DNA of 64,000 nucleotides from Haliotis asinina (GCF_037392515.1 NC_090282.1:56196843-56260842), one strand, 5' to 3'; shown: positions 59,701-62,499, numbered from the stretch's first letter. The notes: generated by a model from the letters alone, not told the origin. Numbers and translations: made by a program.

Positions 59701-60576
59701 CGGGGCCTATTGGCTCTTTCTGATCAGAGTTTCCATCAGGAAGAGGAAAGAGTTTGACACGGACGTCCATAAGAAGTTTTGGGTCTGCTGCTACTTCAGC
59801 ACTTTGCTCTTGCAAAGGTTCCTGACGGGCACCAGTTGTGGATTGAACTGGCTCACGGGGCATTAGATGTTTAAGCCGCCGGAGTTGATCTCGGAGATTT
59901 GTCCGTCAGGTAAGCATACATGAGCATGGCATTGTCCCATTGTAGCTTTAGCGACTTGCCAGCAATATGTGGATTATCAGGCCATCCACTTGCCATCGCA
60001 CACTCAAGTAGTGTGGATTTGAGATGTTTTGACCAAGACATTCTTGGCCGGGTTCTTTGCCTTCCACTGGGGCAAGTCCCATCTCCAGTAAGGTTGGTTT
60101 GACTACCGGAGGAAGGCTGACTGGGCTGCGGAAGTGAACGAATATTTTCCTCTTGTCTGTCAGTAACCCAGTAAGATAACCAGCTTCGGGGAGTCAGCCC
60201 TAACTGGGTGATGTACGTTCAGTTCAGGGAATTAAATTCCCCTATCTAGGCCCAACACTGAGAGGCGTATTGCTATTGCTTATTTTGGTTACCATCGATA
60301 TGCTCACTGATTTATCATTACTGAGCCAATTCGAATCATAATCACATCTCGATTATGATAAATGTAACTCACATGTCAGACGTCCACCTTTGTCTTTGAT
60401 GGCGTCTAGGAAGCCCCGGGTGACGTTGATACTGTAGGCTGTACATCTGCCTCCCACTTGGAGAATTGTATGTGTTGACGTCGATACGATATTATGGTGC
60501 ATGTAGTTAGTATACGTCACGTCGGTATTGCTGGCTTTATGTGAGACCTCCCTTGACATTTTGATTGTAGATATAC
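17638..60576 (-). CDS. Host gene: multi-exon vWA - MIB/HERC2 x2 - WWE protein (joined exons)
   Basis: A long split gene rebuilt exon by exon on the minus strand; most neighbouring exons share compatible phases and every listed boundary is AG/GT. Domain order: unrecognised N-terminus, Lys/Glu-rich and Ser/Thr-rich linker, von Willebrand A domain, helical linker, MIB/HERC2 domain, second MIB/HERC2 domain, start of a WWE domain. By family knowledge, vWA domains with an intact MIDAS bind a divalent ion and a protein partner, MIB/HERC2 domains occur in Mind bomb and HERC2 ubiquitin ligases and bind substrates, and WWE domains occur in ubiquitin ligases and PARPs and can bind iso-ADP-ribose. I infer an intracellular scaffold or adaptor in ubiquitin/ADP-ribose signalling. 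No signal peptide or membrane segment is seen. The true start and the 3' end are not established. A phase gap between the 55.7 and 48.99 kb exons suggests at least one unseen exon, in the interval where the DIRS-like element lies. Confidence 0.82.
18028..18107 (-). CDS. Host gene exon: linker between MIB/HERC2 and WWE
   Basis: Acceptor CTCTACAG and donor GTAATG. It encodes an acidic then Ser/Thr-rich linker (EPDDFMKVPSGSQDATTN). The phases match both neighbours (two bases in, one out). No domain is recognised. Confidence 0.78.
18262..18332 (-). CDS. Host gene exon: end of second MIB/HERC2 domain
   Basis: Acceptor TATTTGCAG and donor GTATGT. The frame VKWQNGNLKSYKYGLDGK fits the C-terminal signature of the MIB/HERC2 fold (V-x-W-x-N-G...Y-x-x-G-x-x-G-K). 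Confidence 0.85.
18455..18540 (-). CDS. Host gene exon: core of second MIB/HERC2 domain
   Basis: Acceptor TTACCTGTAG and donor GTATGG. The frame VDWSHGDQDGGEGSTGVVV contains the DW..GDQDGGEG.TG hallmark of the domain. It enters with one carried base, completing Gly after VKR from the previous exon. Confidence 0.88.
18679..18828 (-). CDS. Host gene exon: end of first and start of second MIB/HERC2 domain
   Basis: Acceptor CTTTACGCAG; the donor GTTTGAC is weak but in phase. It encodes LWVLWDFNGVCGQYRFG and then HDGKMDV (end of the first domain), an acidic linker, and IGVRVKRG, the start of the second. Confidence 0.85.
19380..19665 (+). promoter_or_regulatory. Promoter-like block with E-box, CCAAT boxes and TATA, antisense to the host gene
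   Basis: The plus strand has GTCACGTGAC at 19386-19395, AACCAAT near 19,433, CAACCAATCA near 19,463, GGCCAATCAC near 19,505 and TATAAAAAGA at 19551-19560. About 28 bases later an 81-base leader (19579-19659) ends at TTTAAG followed by GTAAGC, a good splice donor. An AATAAA lies inside the leader. It is an independent plus-strand promoter or part of a mobile element; no downstream coding exon was found. Confidence 0.5.
19579..20424 (+). repeat. Pair of 81-bp direct repeats
   Basis: The leader at 19579-19659 recurs at 20344-20424 with two mismatches. The shared segment begins at the predicted transcription start and ends at the splice donor position of the first copy. The second copy lacks both the upstream promoter and the GT donor. 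Confidence 0.85.
19754..19985. repeat. 58-bp tandem repeat, four copies
   Basis: The unit begins GTCTTTGCATGAACATCGTC and is repeated four times with few changes. It lies in the host-gene intron between the two MIB exons, just after the promoter-like block. Confidence 0.88.
20430..20455. repeat. Perfect 9-bp hairpin
   Basis: AGCTGGTTA and TAACCAGCT are separated by CCCCACAC. It lies six bases after the second 81-bp repeat and 60 bases from the host-gene exon at 20517. It is not followed by a T run, so it is not a pol III or bacterial-type terminator. Confidence 0.7.
20517..20712 (-). CDS. Host gene exon: first MIB/HERC2 domain
   Basis: Acceptor TCTCTTTCAG and donor GTAAAC. After a basic linker the frame reads LGTRVVRGPDWQHENQDCEG and then TGTIVNH, the N-terminal half of a MIB/HERC2 domain. 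It differs from consensus (ENQDCEG for GDQDGGEG), so one of the usual glycines is Cys. Confidence 0.87.
20813..20923 (-). CDS. Host gene exon: helical linker after vWA
   Basis: Acceptor CTTTTTCAG and donor GTATGC, both phase 0, 37 codons. It encodes RNIARIYHYVRAAKFEE and then an acidic amphipathic segment, probably helical. It connects the vWA domain to the MIB/HERC2 pair. Confidence 0.82.
20924..21608. other. Host-gene intron, unique sequence
   Basis: I see no gene or repeat here except a T-rich run at about 21,540-21,610 that borders the composite LINE insertion. Confidence 0.5.
21620..22893 (+). pseudogene. LINE-A 5' UTR and ORF1 (copy E)
   Basis: It begins GGCACCAGTGAACGGCCACC. ORF1 starts about 22,164 (MAYETPHTKN), with the globular part RFLVVETEDRTPVPLKLNP, one stop near 22,396 and one frameshift near 22,700. 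It then runs through LRCFKCQTFGRGVNSC to the later knuckles (CARCGEKTHTTEDC). It breaks in the middle of the last knuckle, where the inverted copy begins. Confidence 0.82.
22894..26135 (-). pseudogene. LINE-A ORF2 (copy F), best preserved RNase H and endonuclease
   Basis: Right to left: endonuclease at 26.12-25.5 kb, nearly complete, with QWNCRE, QETYFKQTDAFDLRQF, IIMGDLNGHNPLWGS and the final SWS block; a linker; RT at 24.7-24.1 kb with DQGVPQDSILS (Gly to Asp) and LFVDDFNIS; a deletion at about 24.09 kb that removes the end of the palm and the thumb start; then one long frame (23,808-22,894, 304 codons) covering thumb, RNase H (FTDGSKDGGA, SFDSLSCLQ, DLGAKAARN) and the CIPCDERVIVKHILLD knuckle. 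It has few stops but the RT is broken. Confidence 0.86.
26140..27412 (-). pseudogene. LINE-A ORF1 (copy F)
   Basis: It starts at ATG 27,409 (MVYETPTKKRKRPLENDP) with a Lys/Arg-rich N-terminus, then RFIVIETKDNAPLKLNPF and KGIQGIAGDLKNIKYLRSG. About 179 codons are open. The zinc-knuckle section near 26.85-26.7 kb is frameshifted, and the C-terminal Ser-rich tail runs down to 26.14 kb. It is the cleanest ORF1 N-terminal half in the window. Confidence 0.85.
27951..28188 (+). mobile_element. LINE-A 3' tail (copy G)
   Basis: It starts at GGCGATCTATGGCCTC in the 3' UTR and runs through the GTTCTCGTCACGATATAGC block to the CTCA tail. It is directly joined to the inverted 5' end of copy F, whose terminal GGCACCCGTGGCGAG lies at about 27,937-27,951. 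Confidence 0.85.
28200..29051. repeat. Intron segment with T/G-rich low-complexity tract and a SINE scrap
   Basis: A GTTT/T-rich tract lies at about 28,355-28,480. At 28,652-28,718 GTGAGTGAGTTCACTCAACAA then ATATTCCAGCTA is a worn, minus-oriented SINE remnant without target duplication. Nothing else is seen. Confidence 0.55.
29052..29141 (-). CDS. Host gene exon: end of vWA domain
   Basis: Acceptor CTGTTTCCAG and donor GTAAGA, phase 0 at both ends, 30 codons. It encodes NFLRSLCTLGHGSCVECKK and then a helix. Joined to the preceding exon it gives VGNADENFLRSL, a plausible vWA C-terminal strand and helix. Four Cys and a His are close together; whether they bind metal is unknown. Confidence 0.82.
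29565..29645 (-). CDS. Host gene exon: vWA strand and helix
   Basis: Acceptor TGTATTGCAG and donor GTATGT, phase 0, 27 codons. It encodes IHLIQLTRAITSTDVVWVAV then GNADE, the helix and the V-x-x-V-G-N strand typical of vWA domains. Confidence 0.82.
29863..29984 (-). CDS. Host gene exon: vWA third MIDAS loop
   Basis: Acceptor CATTTCACAG. The donor GTTGGT was chosen because it restores phase 0 to the next exon; GTGAAA four bases on is the alternative. The frame KQRIIFLTDGYATDESV supplies the T-D-G loop of the metal-ion-dependent adhesion site. Confidence 0.85.
30050..31640. repeat. 46-bp satellite-like tandem array
   Basis: The unit includes ACTAAGAAATGGTCTACAAA and GATGTATTGGTAGCATATCC. It repeats about every 46 bases, roughly thirty times. 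The central part (30,440-30,860) is nearly homogeneous with alternating TGGTCT/TGATCT variants, while the edges are diverged, as expected from unequal exchange. A SINE interrupts it at 31,280. It lies in the intron that splits the vWA domain. Confidence 0.9.
31268..31557 (-). mobile_element. SINE copy 3 in the 46-bp array
   Basis: Minus-oriented SINE at 31280-31545 flanked by AAATGGTCTAGA at 31268-31279 and 31546-31557. It is complete from the CACGGGTC end to the GAGTGAGTGAG tail. It was inserted after the array had formed. Confidence 0.92.
31745..32565 (-). mobile_element. LINE endonuclease fragment of a different family
   Basis: On the minus strand: STEILLLGDFNVHYDV (near 32,470), then VQVLDTQMSDHCILRFIF (near 32,290), then a linker with SPWYDDDVLSSKRRKR and a further fragment before RT. 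These are APE-endonuclease motifs (GDFN and SDH) in the spacing of CR1/L2/Jockey-type elements, unlike LINE-A (GDLNGHN). RT is absent. It is broken near 32,340 and 31,965. Confidence 0.75.
32643..32870 (+). repeat. 114-bp tandem duplication within the endonuclease of copy I
   Basis: The segment starting TCTTCCACGTTTGCCAGAGC is repeated immediately, with a single difference seen by eye (GAGGTCC versus GAGGCCC). The near identity shows that the duplication is recent or was maintained, or that it is an assembly error. Confidence 0.85.
33800..35590 (+). pseudogene. LINE-A ORF2 RT and RNase H (copy I)
   Basis: RT blocks are readable in pieces: SSCRPISLADCVCKTVERM (33,890), HGVPQGSVLSVTLFG (34,280), then LFV followed by a one-base loss at the D-D motif (34,380). 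The thumb LLKVVSNSKWGGDQATLL is at 34,680. RNase H begins at 35,255 with a frameshift at DGSRDGGA. It is inactive. Confidence 0.8.
36230..36984 (-). mobile_element. LINE-A copy J-L, 3' part (minus)
   Basis: RNase H start (FTDGSKDGGAVACATVIGS) and thumb, reading leftward. It ends at 36,230 within RNase H, with no 3' UTR. Its upstream half continues at 41,433 on the other side of copy K, which was inserted between them. Confidence 0.85.
37380..37480. repeat. C-rich then A-rich low-complexity tract
   Basis: A run of CCCCACCC units followed by AAAAACA units lies directly before the ORF1 start of copy K. The position in the LINE 5' UTR matches A-rich stretches in other copies, but the C-run is unique to this one. 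Confidence 0.85.
37485..38756 (+). pseudogene. LINE-A ORF1 (copy K), most complete
   Basis: It is read in three frames with breaks near 37,745 and 38,090. N-terminus: acidic MMMDSDDDDQRPSN; globular RFLVLGTLGKSPLKLHPFAV and KGIQGIAGEVPNIKRLRSG. C-terminal half: IPNPLRCFKCQRYGHGVNNC, then two further Cys-x2-Cys knuckles (HCSEK and KCTNCSGTHSSFSKEC), and a long Ser/Thr/Gln-rich tail ending in RSLSSSKKIRGRSPINPP, a possible basic motif. It is an RNA-binding protein of the retrotransposon particle. Confidence 0.85.
38780..41385 (+). pseudogene. LINE-A ORF2 (copy K)
   Basis: QWNCRGLKTTFNDLQL and QETYLKQADNF are followed by a deletion to the segment before RT. The RT frame 39,182-39,970 carries NPSSYRPISLTSCVCKTMER. 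The next frame, 39,967-40,750, carries DQGVPQGSILS, LFVDDFSIS and the thumb to QRRIK. RNase H is decayed (FTDGSKNGGAV at 41,070) and truncated. The RT would read through with two frameshifts, but endonuclease and RNase H are lost. Confidence 0.85.
41433..43885 (-). mobile_element. LINE-A copy J-L, 5' part (minus)
   Basis: From right to left: endonuclease (QWNCRGLKTI at 43,870; MGDLNGHNFGVVV at 43,500; SVHDDLCGGDHFPTILS at 43,310), linker, RT (SYRPISLTNCVCKTMERM at 42,190; DQGVPQGSVLS and LFVDDFNTS at 41,850-41,740), stopping at the copy K target site. A SINE is inserted at 42,921. There is no ORF1 beyond 43,885. Confidence 0.85.
42907..43137 (+). mobile_element. SINE copy 4, 5'-truncated
   Basis: SINE 42921-43123, starting inside the element at TGTCGTAAGAGGCGAC and reaching the CTCACTCACTCA tail, flanked by TTTAATTCATCAGA at 42907-42920 and 43124-43137. 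It is nested in copy J-L. Confidence 0.9.
43886..44760. other. Intron segment, partly unknown repeat
   Basis: A minus-strand frame from 44,015 (MDRTKFVTSAQVSGYL) runs into the endonuclease start of copy J-L and may be the 5' part of this subfamily, replacing ORF1. A block near 44,060-44,130 (AGGTCCCTCATGTCCC) looks LINE 5' UTR-like. Nothing is seen from 44,330 to 44,760. Confidence 0.35.
44764..44838 (-). CDS. Host gene exon: vWA second MIDAS loop
   Basis: Acceptor TTCATTTCCAG and donor GTTCGT, 75 bases. The frame VFMGGRSPIIEALVVCIAAL carries G-G-x-S-P, the Ser/Thr loop of the MIDAS. It enters and leaves with one carried base, fitting exons 15 kb downstream and 450 bp upstream. It is separated from the next exon by an intron of about 15 kb holding LINEs and a satellite. 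Confidence 0.85.
44999..45030. promoter_or_regulatory. Two E-box palindromes in tandem
   Basis: TCACGTGATCG occurs at 45003-45013 and again at 45017-45027, with ATTGG (inverted CCAAT) about 12 bases before. It is in a host-gene intron. It could bind bHLH factors; no adjacent TATA or leader is seen. Confidence 0.4.
45113..45251. mobile_element. Fold-back MITE-like element
   Basis: About 60 bases at each end are inverted copies of one another (CAATCATAGGCTGGTG.. against CAATTATAGACTGGTG.., then AGGTCAATA-CTGTTTT in both arms), with a short centre. It is non-coding. It lies in the intron 35 bases from the exon end at 45286. A flanking TA duplication is not certain. Confidence 0.65.
45286..45408 (-). 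CDS. Host gene exon: vWA central strands
   Basis: Acceptor TGGCTTTAG and donor GTAAGG, 123 bases. It encodes HELVENLALVVMGGGARVV and then HLTNDY, the second beta strand and the L-T-x-D segment of vWA domains. Confidence 0.85.
45849..45968 (-). CDS. Host gene exon: vWA first MIDAS motif
   Basis: Acceptor CACATTTTCAG and donor GTCAGT. The frame LSTVLCLDVSESMGQKGFEE contains D-x-S-x-S, the first metal-binding motif, followed by the first helix. This exon marks the start of the vWA fold. Confidence 0.88.
46094..46198 (-). CDS. Host gene exon before vWA
   Basis: Acceptor AATACCTTTCAG and donor GTAAGT, 105 bases, phases matching both sides. It encodes YERAFMMLKNLPVCNDVDQF and then an alanine-rich helix ending in an acidic turn. 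It is the lead-in to the vWA domain. Confidence 0.8.
46458..46504 (-). CDS. Host gene micro-exon
   Basis: Acceptor GCCTTTTTCAG and donor GTAATA, 47 bases, encoding LEHSRQQNRLDLTVA. Its phases fit the exons on both sides, which is the main support for it. Confidence 0.65.
46663..46782 (-). CDS. Host gene exon: charged linker
   Basis: Acceptor TTCTATTATCAG and donor GTATGT, 120 bases. It encodes a Lys/Glu/His/Gln-rich linker (KKEVPKQHGQRDPSHAE). In phase with its neighbours. No domain seen. Confidence 0.72.
46850..47470. repeat. Diverged tandem duplication of about 330 bp
   Basis: The block at 46,850-47,160 and the block at 47,165-47,470 share CATCGTAATGCT, CTTTCAGATATTAA, TCAAGTC.AAATGCAGATATA, TTCTGTTGGGTACTC and ATGTG.CCATTC in the same order. 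The first ends in a C-rich run. It is intronic and non-coding. Confidence 0.7.
47560..48165. repeat. Tandem repeat of about 100 bp that includes an exon end
   Basis: The phrases TTTCTAAACACTGG, GTCATACTAA and CCATGCCACCACCATCT recur about every 100 bases. The last unit overlaps the 3' end of the coiled-coil exon (exon end at 48152), so the intron holds near copies of the exon end and donor. A SINE interrupts the array. Confidence 0.75.
47626..47899 (+). mobile_element. SINE copy 5
   Basis: SINE 47639-47886, with CTTTGTCATACTG at 47626-47638 and 47887-47899. It is more diverged (GTTTAAGGGG at its start, a deletion after CATGTTGT), so older than copies 2, 3 and 6. Confidence 0.9.
48152..48482 (-). 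CDS. Host gene exon: coiled coil and Ser/Thr-rich linker
   Basis: Acceptor TTTTGTTATAG and donor GTTAGT, 331 bases. A heptad-like segment (IVTELKQLREEVSEMKNIL) is followed by a Thr/Pro-rich stretch and a Cys/acidic end. It probably mediates self-association. The donor and the end of the exon are repeated in the neighbouring intron. Confidence 0.8.
48849..48989 (-). CDS. Host gene exon, unrecognised domain
   Basis: Acceptor CTTATAACAG and donor GTAAGG, 141 bases. It encodes SRLFDYFKARLNRSLVPKNE and VYHVLCFSRDAKARQWIQRL. The outgoing phase fits the coiled-coil exon. The incoming phase does not fit the exon at 55.7-56.1 kb, so another exon is expected between them. Confidence 0.7.
49089..49380 (+). 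mobile_element. SINE copy 6, full length
   Basis: SINE 49101-49368, flanked by TAAACTCAACGC at 49089-49100 and 49369-49380. It starts ACCCGTGAAGGTCCCGG; its tail is CTCACACACACA. It lies 100 bases upstream of the host-gene exon at 48989 on the minus strand. Confidence 0.92.
51260..52520 (+). pseudogene. DIRS-like RT and RNase H remnant
   Basis: VGSRLAHFMLV at 51,290 (the linker before RT), IKALRDMAVIEKVT at 51,460, then FQKEGGIRPTVNLSRLNRL at 51,547 (the K-x-G-G-x-R-P motif), DANLHVLVHPSFRRYLR at 51,690, and LLGWIVSFVPSQDLIFL at 51,905. The RNase H part has NQTAMTYILKQGGAV at 52,355, where DIRS proteins have DN-x-T-A-x-x-Y-I-x-x-Q-G-G, so the Asp is lost. The Y-x-D-D region is not readable. 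Many frameshifts. Confidence 0.72.
52560..52797 (+). pseudogene. DIRS-like post-RNase H segment
   Basis: The frame VYMFASNQIPVLCSQIPGSR then ASDTLALDMTGKVLWAFPSL matches the V-D-L-F-A-S...D-A-L-x-x-D-W...A-F-P-P pattern that follows RNase H in DIRS-like and related retroelements. It is cut off at 52,797 by the inverted-repeat element. Confidence 0.7.
52798..53628. mobile_element. Inverted-repeat element with a small ORF, nested in the DIRS-like element
   Basis: The first about 130 bases (52798-52928) are an imperfect inverted copy of the last about 124 (53505-53628), roughly 75-80 percent identical by eye. Both arms contain TGGCTC at the tip, AAAATCCATGTAAA, TACAGAAC and TTTACCCTGCA. They enclose one reading frame. 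The insertion splits the RNase H end from the recombinase of the DIRS-like element. No target duplication is obvious. Confidence 0.7.
52972..53492 (+). pseudogene. Small Cys-rich protein, two in-frame stops
   Basis: One frame of 174 codons, interrupted by TAA at 53218 and TAG at 53338. N-terminus Cys-rich (CLACCTPCCMKQLTQLCDIK), a middle with VDSTLTTGSVGLRVAGVLAV that could be a membrane or amphipathic segment, and a charged helical end (KPDEITVLAEVKLDTISKRI). The start follows a pyrimidine-rich CTTTTCAG, so it may be a second exon. Proteins of this build seem to recur in invertebrate genomes in my memory, but I cannot name the family. Confidence 0.5.
53690..54480 (+). pseudogene. DIRS-like tyrosine recombinase remnant
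   Basis: The frame LEFLKLRLDNGLLSSTVRVC and YTAIS (53,850-53,920) is the N-terminal core-binding part, and SLPLQLLTWKTAFLKAVTS with YRR (54,090-54,160) is the region carrying the first catalytic Arg in this family. A later segment (HCLHTESKRSRRG, 54,370) corresponds to the P-V-R-A-L-x-x-Y-L-x-R-T stretch. The catalytic Tyr is not identifiable. It would circularise or integrate the cDNA. Confidence 0.7.
54700..55492 (+). other. Possible two-exon plus-strand coding remnant
   Basis: A plus-strand frame ending TLGKISRMHMK meets a donor-like GTATCA at about 54,930. An acceptor-like CCATTAG at about 55,346 opens VFKQLLDQQIHLEVDNKVAG and continues to a stop at about 55,490. Both are phase 0. No family is recognised; it may be part of an unknown element or chance. 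Confidence 0.3.
55135..55260 (-). mobile_element. SINE remnant
   Basis: CCCAGCTATATGGCAGCGGC then TTAAATAATTGAGTCCAGACC and ATCATCTGCGAAC are the central SINE blocks in minus orientation, diverged and without tail or target duplication. Confidence 0.7.
55716..56079 (-). CDS. Host gene exon, unrecognised N-terminal region
   Basis: Acceptor TTTAGTTTCAG. The donor is GTCAGA (ending at 55716) or GTTAAG (55742). The long open frame has VDVLSVFKGCKSAIMREISK, a hydrophobic strand GGSLIFVFMH, and a charged helix. It joins in phase to the 60.4-kb exon. It looks globular but resembles no family I can name. Confidence 0.68.
56618..57175 (-). pseudogene. Restriction-like endonuclease domain of the RLE LINE
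   Basis: VKCRLCNDFTETVQHLFSGC is the Cys-x2-Cys...His-x4-Cys motif preceding the nuclease. KPDLVFFDKTNEIIYIIEFS is the PD...E core, and KIREKMTKYADLAFEM the following helix with Lys. The 186-codon frame is open. It would nick target DNA to prime reverse transcription. It is the best-preserved part of this element. Confidence 0.85.
57454..58978 (-). pseudogene. Reverse transcriptase of the RLE LINE
   Basis: The frame at 58,978-58,088 shows TAPGPDGIENRYWK, LLPKKGDLTDPKNFRPITCL, GCWGCKDQLLVQKMILEEAK, MCWIDYKNSDSVPHEWI (first catalytic Asp), IRRGIFQGDCFSPLLFCL and LLYMDDIEFLAK (Y-x-D-D as Y-M-D-D). So RT catalytic residues are present. A frameshift at about 58,085 leads to the frame at 58,078-57,737 and another at 57.8 kb. 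Confidence 0.85.
59551..59949. repeat. 47-bp inverted repeat within the RLE LINE 5' region
   Basis: 59551-59597 and 59903-59949 are inverted copies with one or two mismatches (the second contains CAGGTAAGCATACATGAGC). They enclose about 305 bases with a Glu/Ser/Pro-rich minus-strand frame starting MPREPVQSTTGARQEP. It may reflect an inverted internal duplication, and could form a long hairpin in RNA. Confidence 0.82.
60373..60576 (-). CDS. Host gene exon, N-terminal region
   Basis: Acceptor CATCGCTAG and donor GTGAGT, 204 bases. It encodes KMSREVSHKASNTDV and later ILQVGGRCTAYSINVTRGFL. An ATG within it (at about 60,560) sits in a fair start context (AAAATGT), so this could be the first coding exon; I cannot tell. 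Confidence 0.62.
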
Positions 60577-61292
60577 CTAGCGATGTAAAAACAAAATTAC
60601 ATCCAGTCACCAGTTATCAGGCATGTGAGATATGGTCATAGCATTAAGAATGTCCCTGGATCCTGTATGGATCAGGAAGCAGCACTATTTCCTGTCCTCC
60701 CGACGATCGTGTAAATCATAGAAATATGAAACAAATATATCATTTCAATTCATGTACAAATGTGTATCGTGTAAATACTAATAATCAAGACTATTATCAC
60801 CAACGTCTCTGCTGTCAAAGACAATGGTATTTATCAACCTTGTCACCACAGAATTCTACCTATTCTATCGATTGCCGTGAAAAGCATAAATTGCTGAGGA
60901 CCTGATATATTCGGGGTCTAGTTCATACGTCATACATATTTGGTAAATGGACTGAAGGAAAGTGGCTCATATCAGGCTTAAAGACGCTAAAGATGGCGTT
61001 TCGCCAGTTACCGTGCCTGGTGTCCGGCATTAAATGAACAAAACAAGGAACAAGGACTGTTTTACTATGTCGGATTTAAGGTATTTCATTCTTAAACCCC
61101 ATTTACCATCTGATATCGTCCTAGTCTAACCTCGAACTACTTACATGTACATGCAAGTTAGCGACGATTGTTATAACCATAGGTAAACCAACAAGAGACA
61201 ATGCAGTGTTATAACAGCTGTACAAGGAAACAAATAACAAATCGTCATGTGAGTGTTTACTCGGTTGAAGGGCCATGACTCTAAATGCATTG

Positions 61293-61294
<2 letters not shown>
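60577..61294. other. Intron or upstream sequence, nothing seen
   Basis: No reading frame, repeat or regulatory cluster I can support. Confidence 0.5.
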
Positions 61295-61361
<67 letters not shown>

Positions 61362-61393
61362 TCTCTCACTCTCTCTCTCTCTCTCTCTCTCTC
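61295..61393. repeat. (CT)n microsatellite
   Basis: About 98 bases of CT with a few CA interruptions near 61,354-61,370. The Ser-Leu and Arg-Glu frames across it are artefacts of the repeat. Confidence 0.95.
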
Positions 61394-61639
61394 AAAACAA
61401 CTTCTAGTTAAATATCACAAGATACGAAATGACAAATATATATTTTGGGGGACAGCGGGCGATTAGTGTTTGTTTAGATCGGACGCTTGATGTCCTTACT
61501 AAATGTAGATCGTTGTAGATCGACAGTGTAATATATCAAATATATCAATGAAATCATAACAAATATTAGTAAACAGAGCACTAACCATCTGCTTGCAACT
61601 ACTTTCAGTTTGAACAACAAATTTAGACAACCCTCACCT

Positions 61640-61760
61640 CAATATGTCACCGATGATGTTGGTATTGATCACGATATCGGCCACTTTCCAGCGTCACCTC
61701 GGGTGAATCAGGACATAGAATTCTCCCATACAGCATCCTGACGTGTAACTGGAAATAACC
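61640..61760 (-). CDS. Possible 5' exon of the host gene
   Basis: The minus strand has an acceptor-like TTATTTCCAG near 61,755 and a donor GTGAGG at about 61,636. One frame before the donor reads WKVADIVINTNIIGDIL and looks protein-like; another begins with ATG (MLYGRILCPDSPEV). Neither joins the 60.4-kb exon in phase without a further exon. Tentative. Confidence 0.3.
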
Positions 61761-61904
61761 AACTGGAAAACGATACTACTTCCCGCTTGGGTAACGCTCG
61801 ATACAAAATATATTTCTTCAAGTTAAAGTGAATTTAAAATGCATTGACAGGAGTGGAATACTTGTAGATAGTTGCAAGAAGTTTTAGAATGGCGTCATTT
61901 GATG

Positions 61905-62275
61905 CTTCGTCCATTTGATGACTGGAGCTGCAACTATAACCAATAACAGTACTACAGCTACCGTAGTCGACTGATGACTGCAGCTGCAACTATAACCAAT
62001 AACACTACTACAGCTACCGTAGTCGACTGATGACTGCAGCTGCAACTATAACCAATAACACTACTACAGCTACCGTAGTCGACTGATGACTGCAGCTGCA
62101 ACTATAACCAATAACACTACTACAGCTACCGTAGTCGACTGATGACTGCAGCTGCAACTATAACCAATAACACTACTACAGCTACCGTAGTCGACTGATG
62201 ACTGCAGCTCCAACTATAACCAATAACACCACTACAGCTACCGTAGTCGACTGATGACTGCAGCTGCAACTAATA
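61905..62275. repeat. 56-bp tandem repeat, about 6.5 copies
   Basis: The unit contains TGATGACTGCAGCTGCAACT and ACCGTAGTCGAC. Copies are nearly identical (a few single changes), so the array is young. It is followed by a CCA/CTA trinucleotide-rich stretch to about 62,335. Confidence 0.92.
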
Positions 62276-62409
62276 TGACTACCACTATCACCACTACTAG
62301 TACTACCACCACCACCACAATTACTACTACAACTGTCACGGAACCTTTGCGTGATCAACACCCGTGACTGAAAGAACTAATTCCACAACTACTACTGTGT
62401 ATAGTTGGC

Positions 62410-62414
62410 CGTAA

Positions 62415-62473
<59 letters not shown>

Positions 62474-62495
62474 GGAGGGAGAGGGAGAGGGAGAG
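62410..62495. repeat. (GT)n(GA)n compound microsatellite
   Basis: A GT run followed by a GA run and AGGG/AGAGGG units. Likely polymorphic. Confidence 0.92.
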
Positions 62496-62499
62496 GCCT

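Larger units (their letters stand above)
56330..60250 (-). mobile_element. RLE-type LINE (R2/NeSL/R4 group), minus strand
   Basis: It lies in the host-gene intron between the 56.08 and 60.37 kb exons and is read right to left. The N-terminal part with Pro/Gln-rich segments is at 60.2-59.0 kb, reverse transcriptase at 58.98-58.09 kb, a connector at 58.08-57.45 kb, and a Cys-His motif plus restriction-like endonuclease at 57.18-56.62 kb. The single-ORF plan with a C-terminal PD-(D/E)xK nuclease separates it from LINE-A. The tail near 56,330-56,400 has GGCGCTATACAAGTGC. Frameshifted in several places. Confidence 0.82.

Noticed and set aside
61121..61466. Arg-Glu and Ser-Leu rich frames
   Set aside because: Both are translations of the CT microsatellite.
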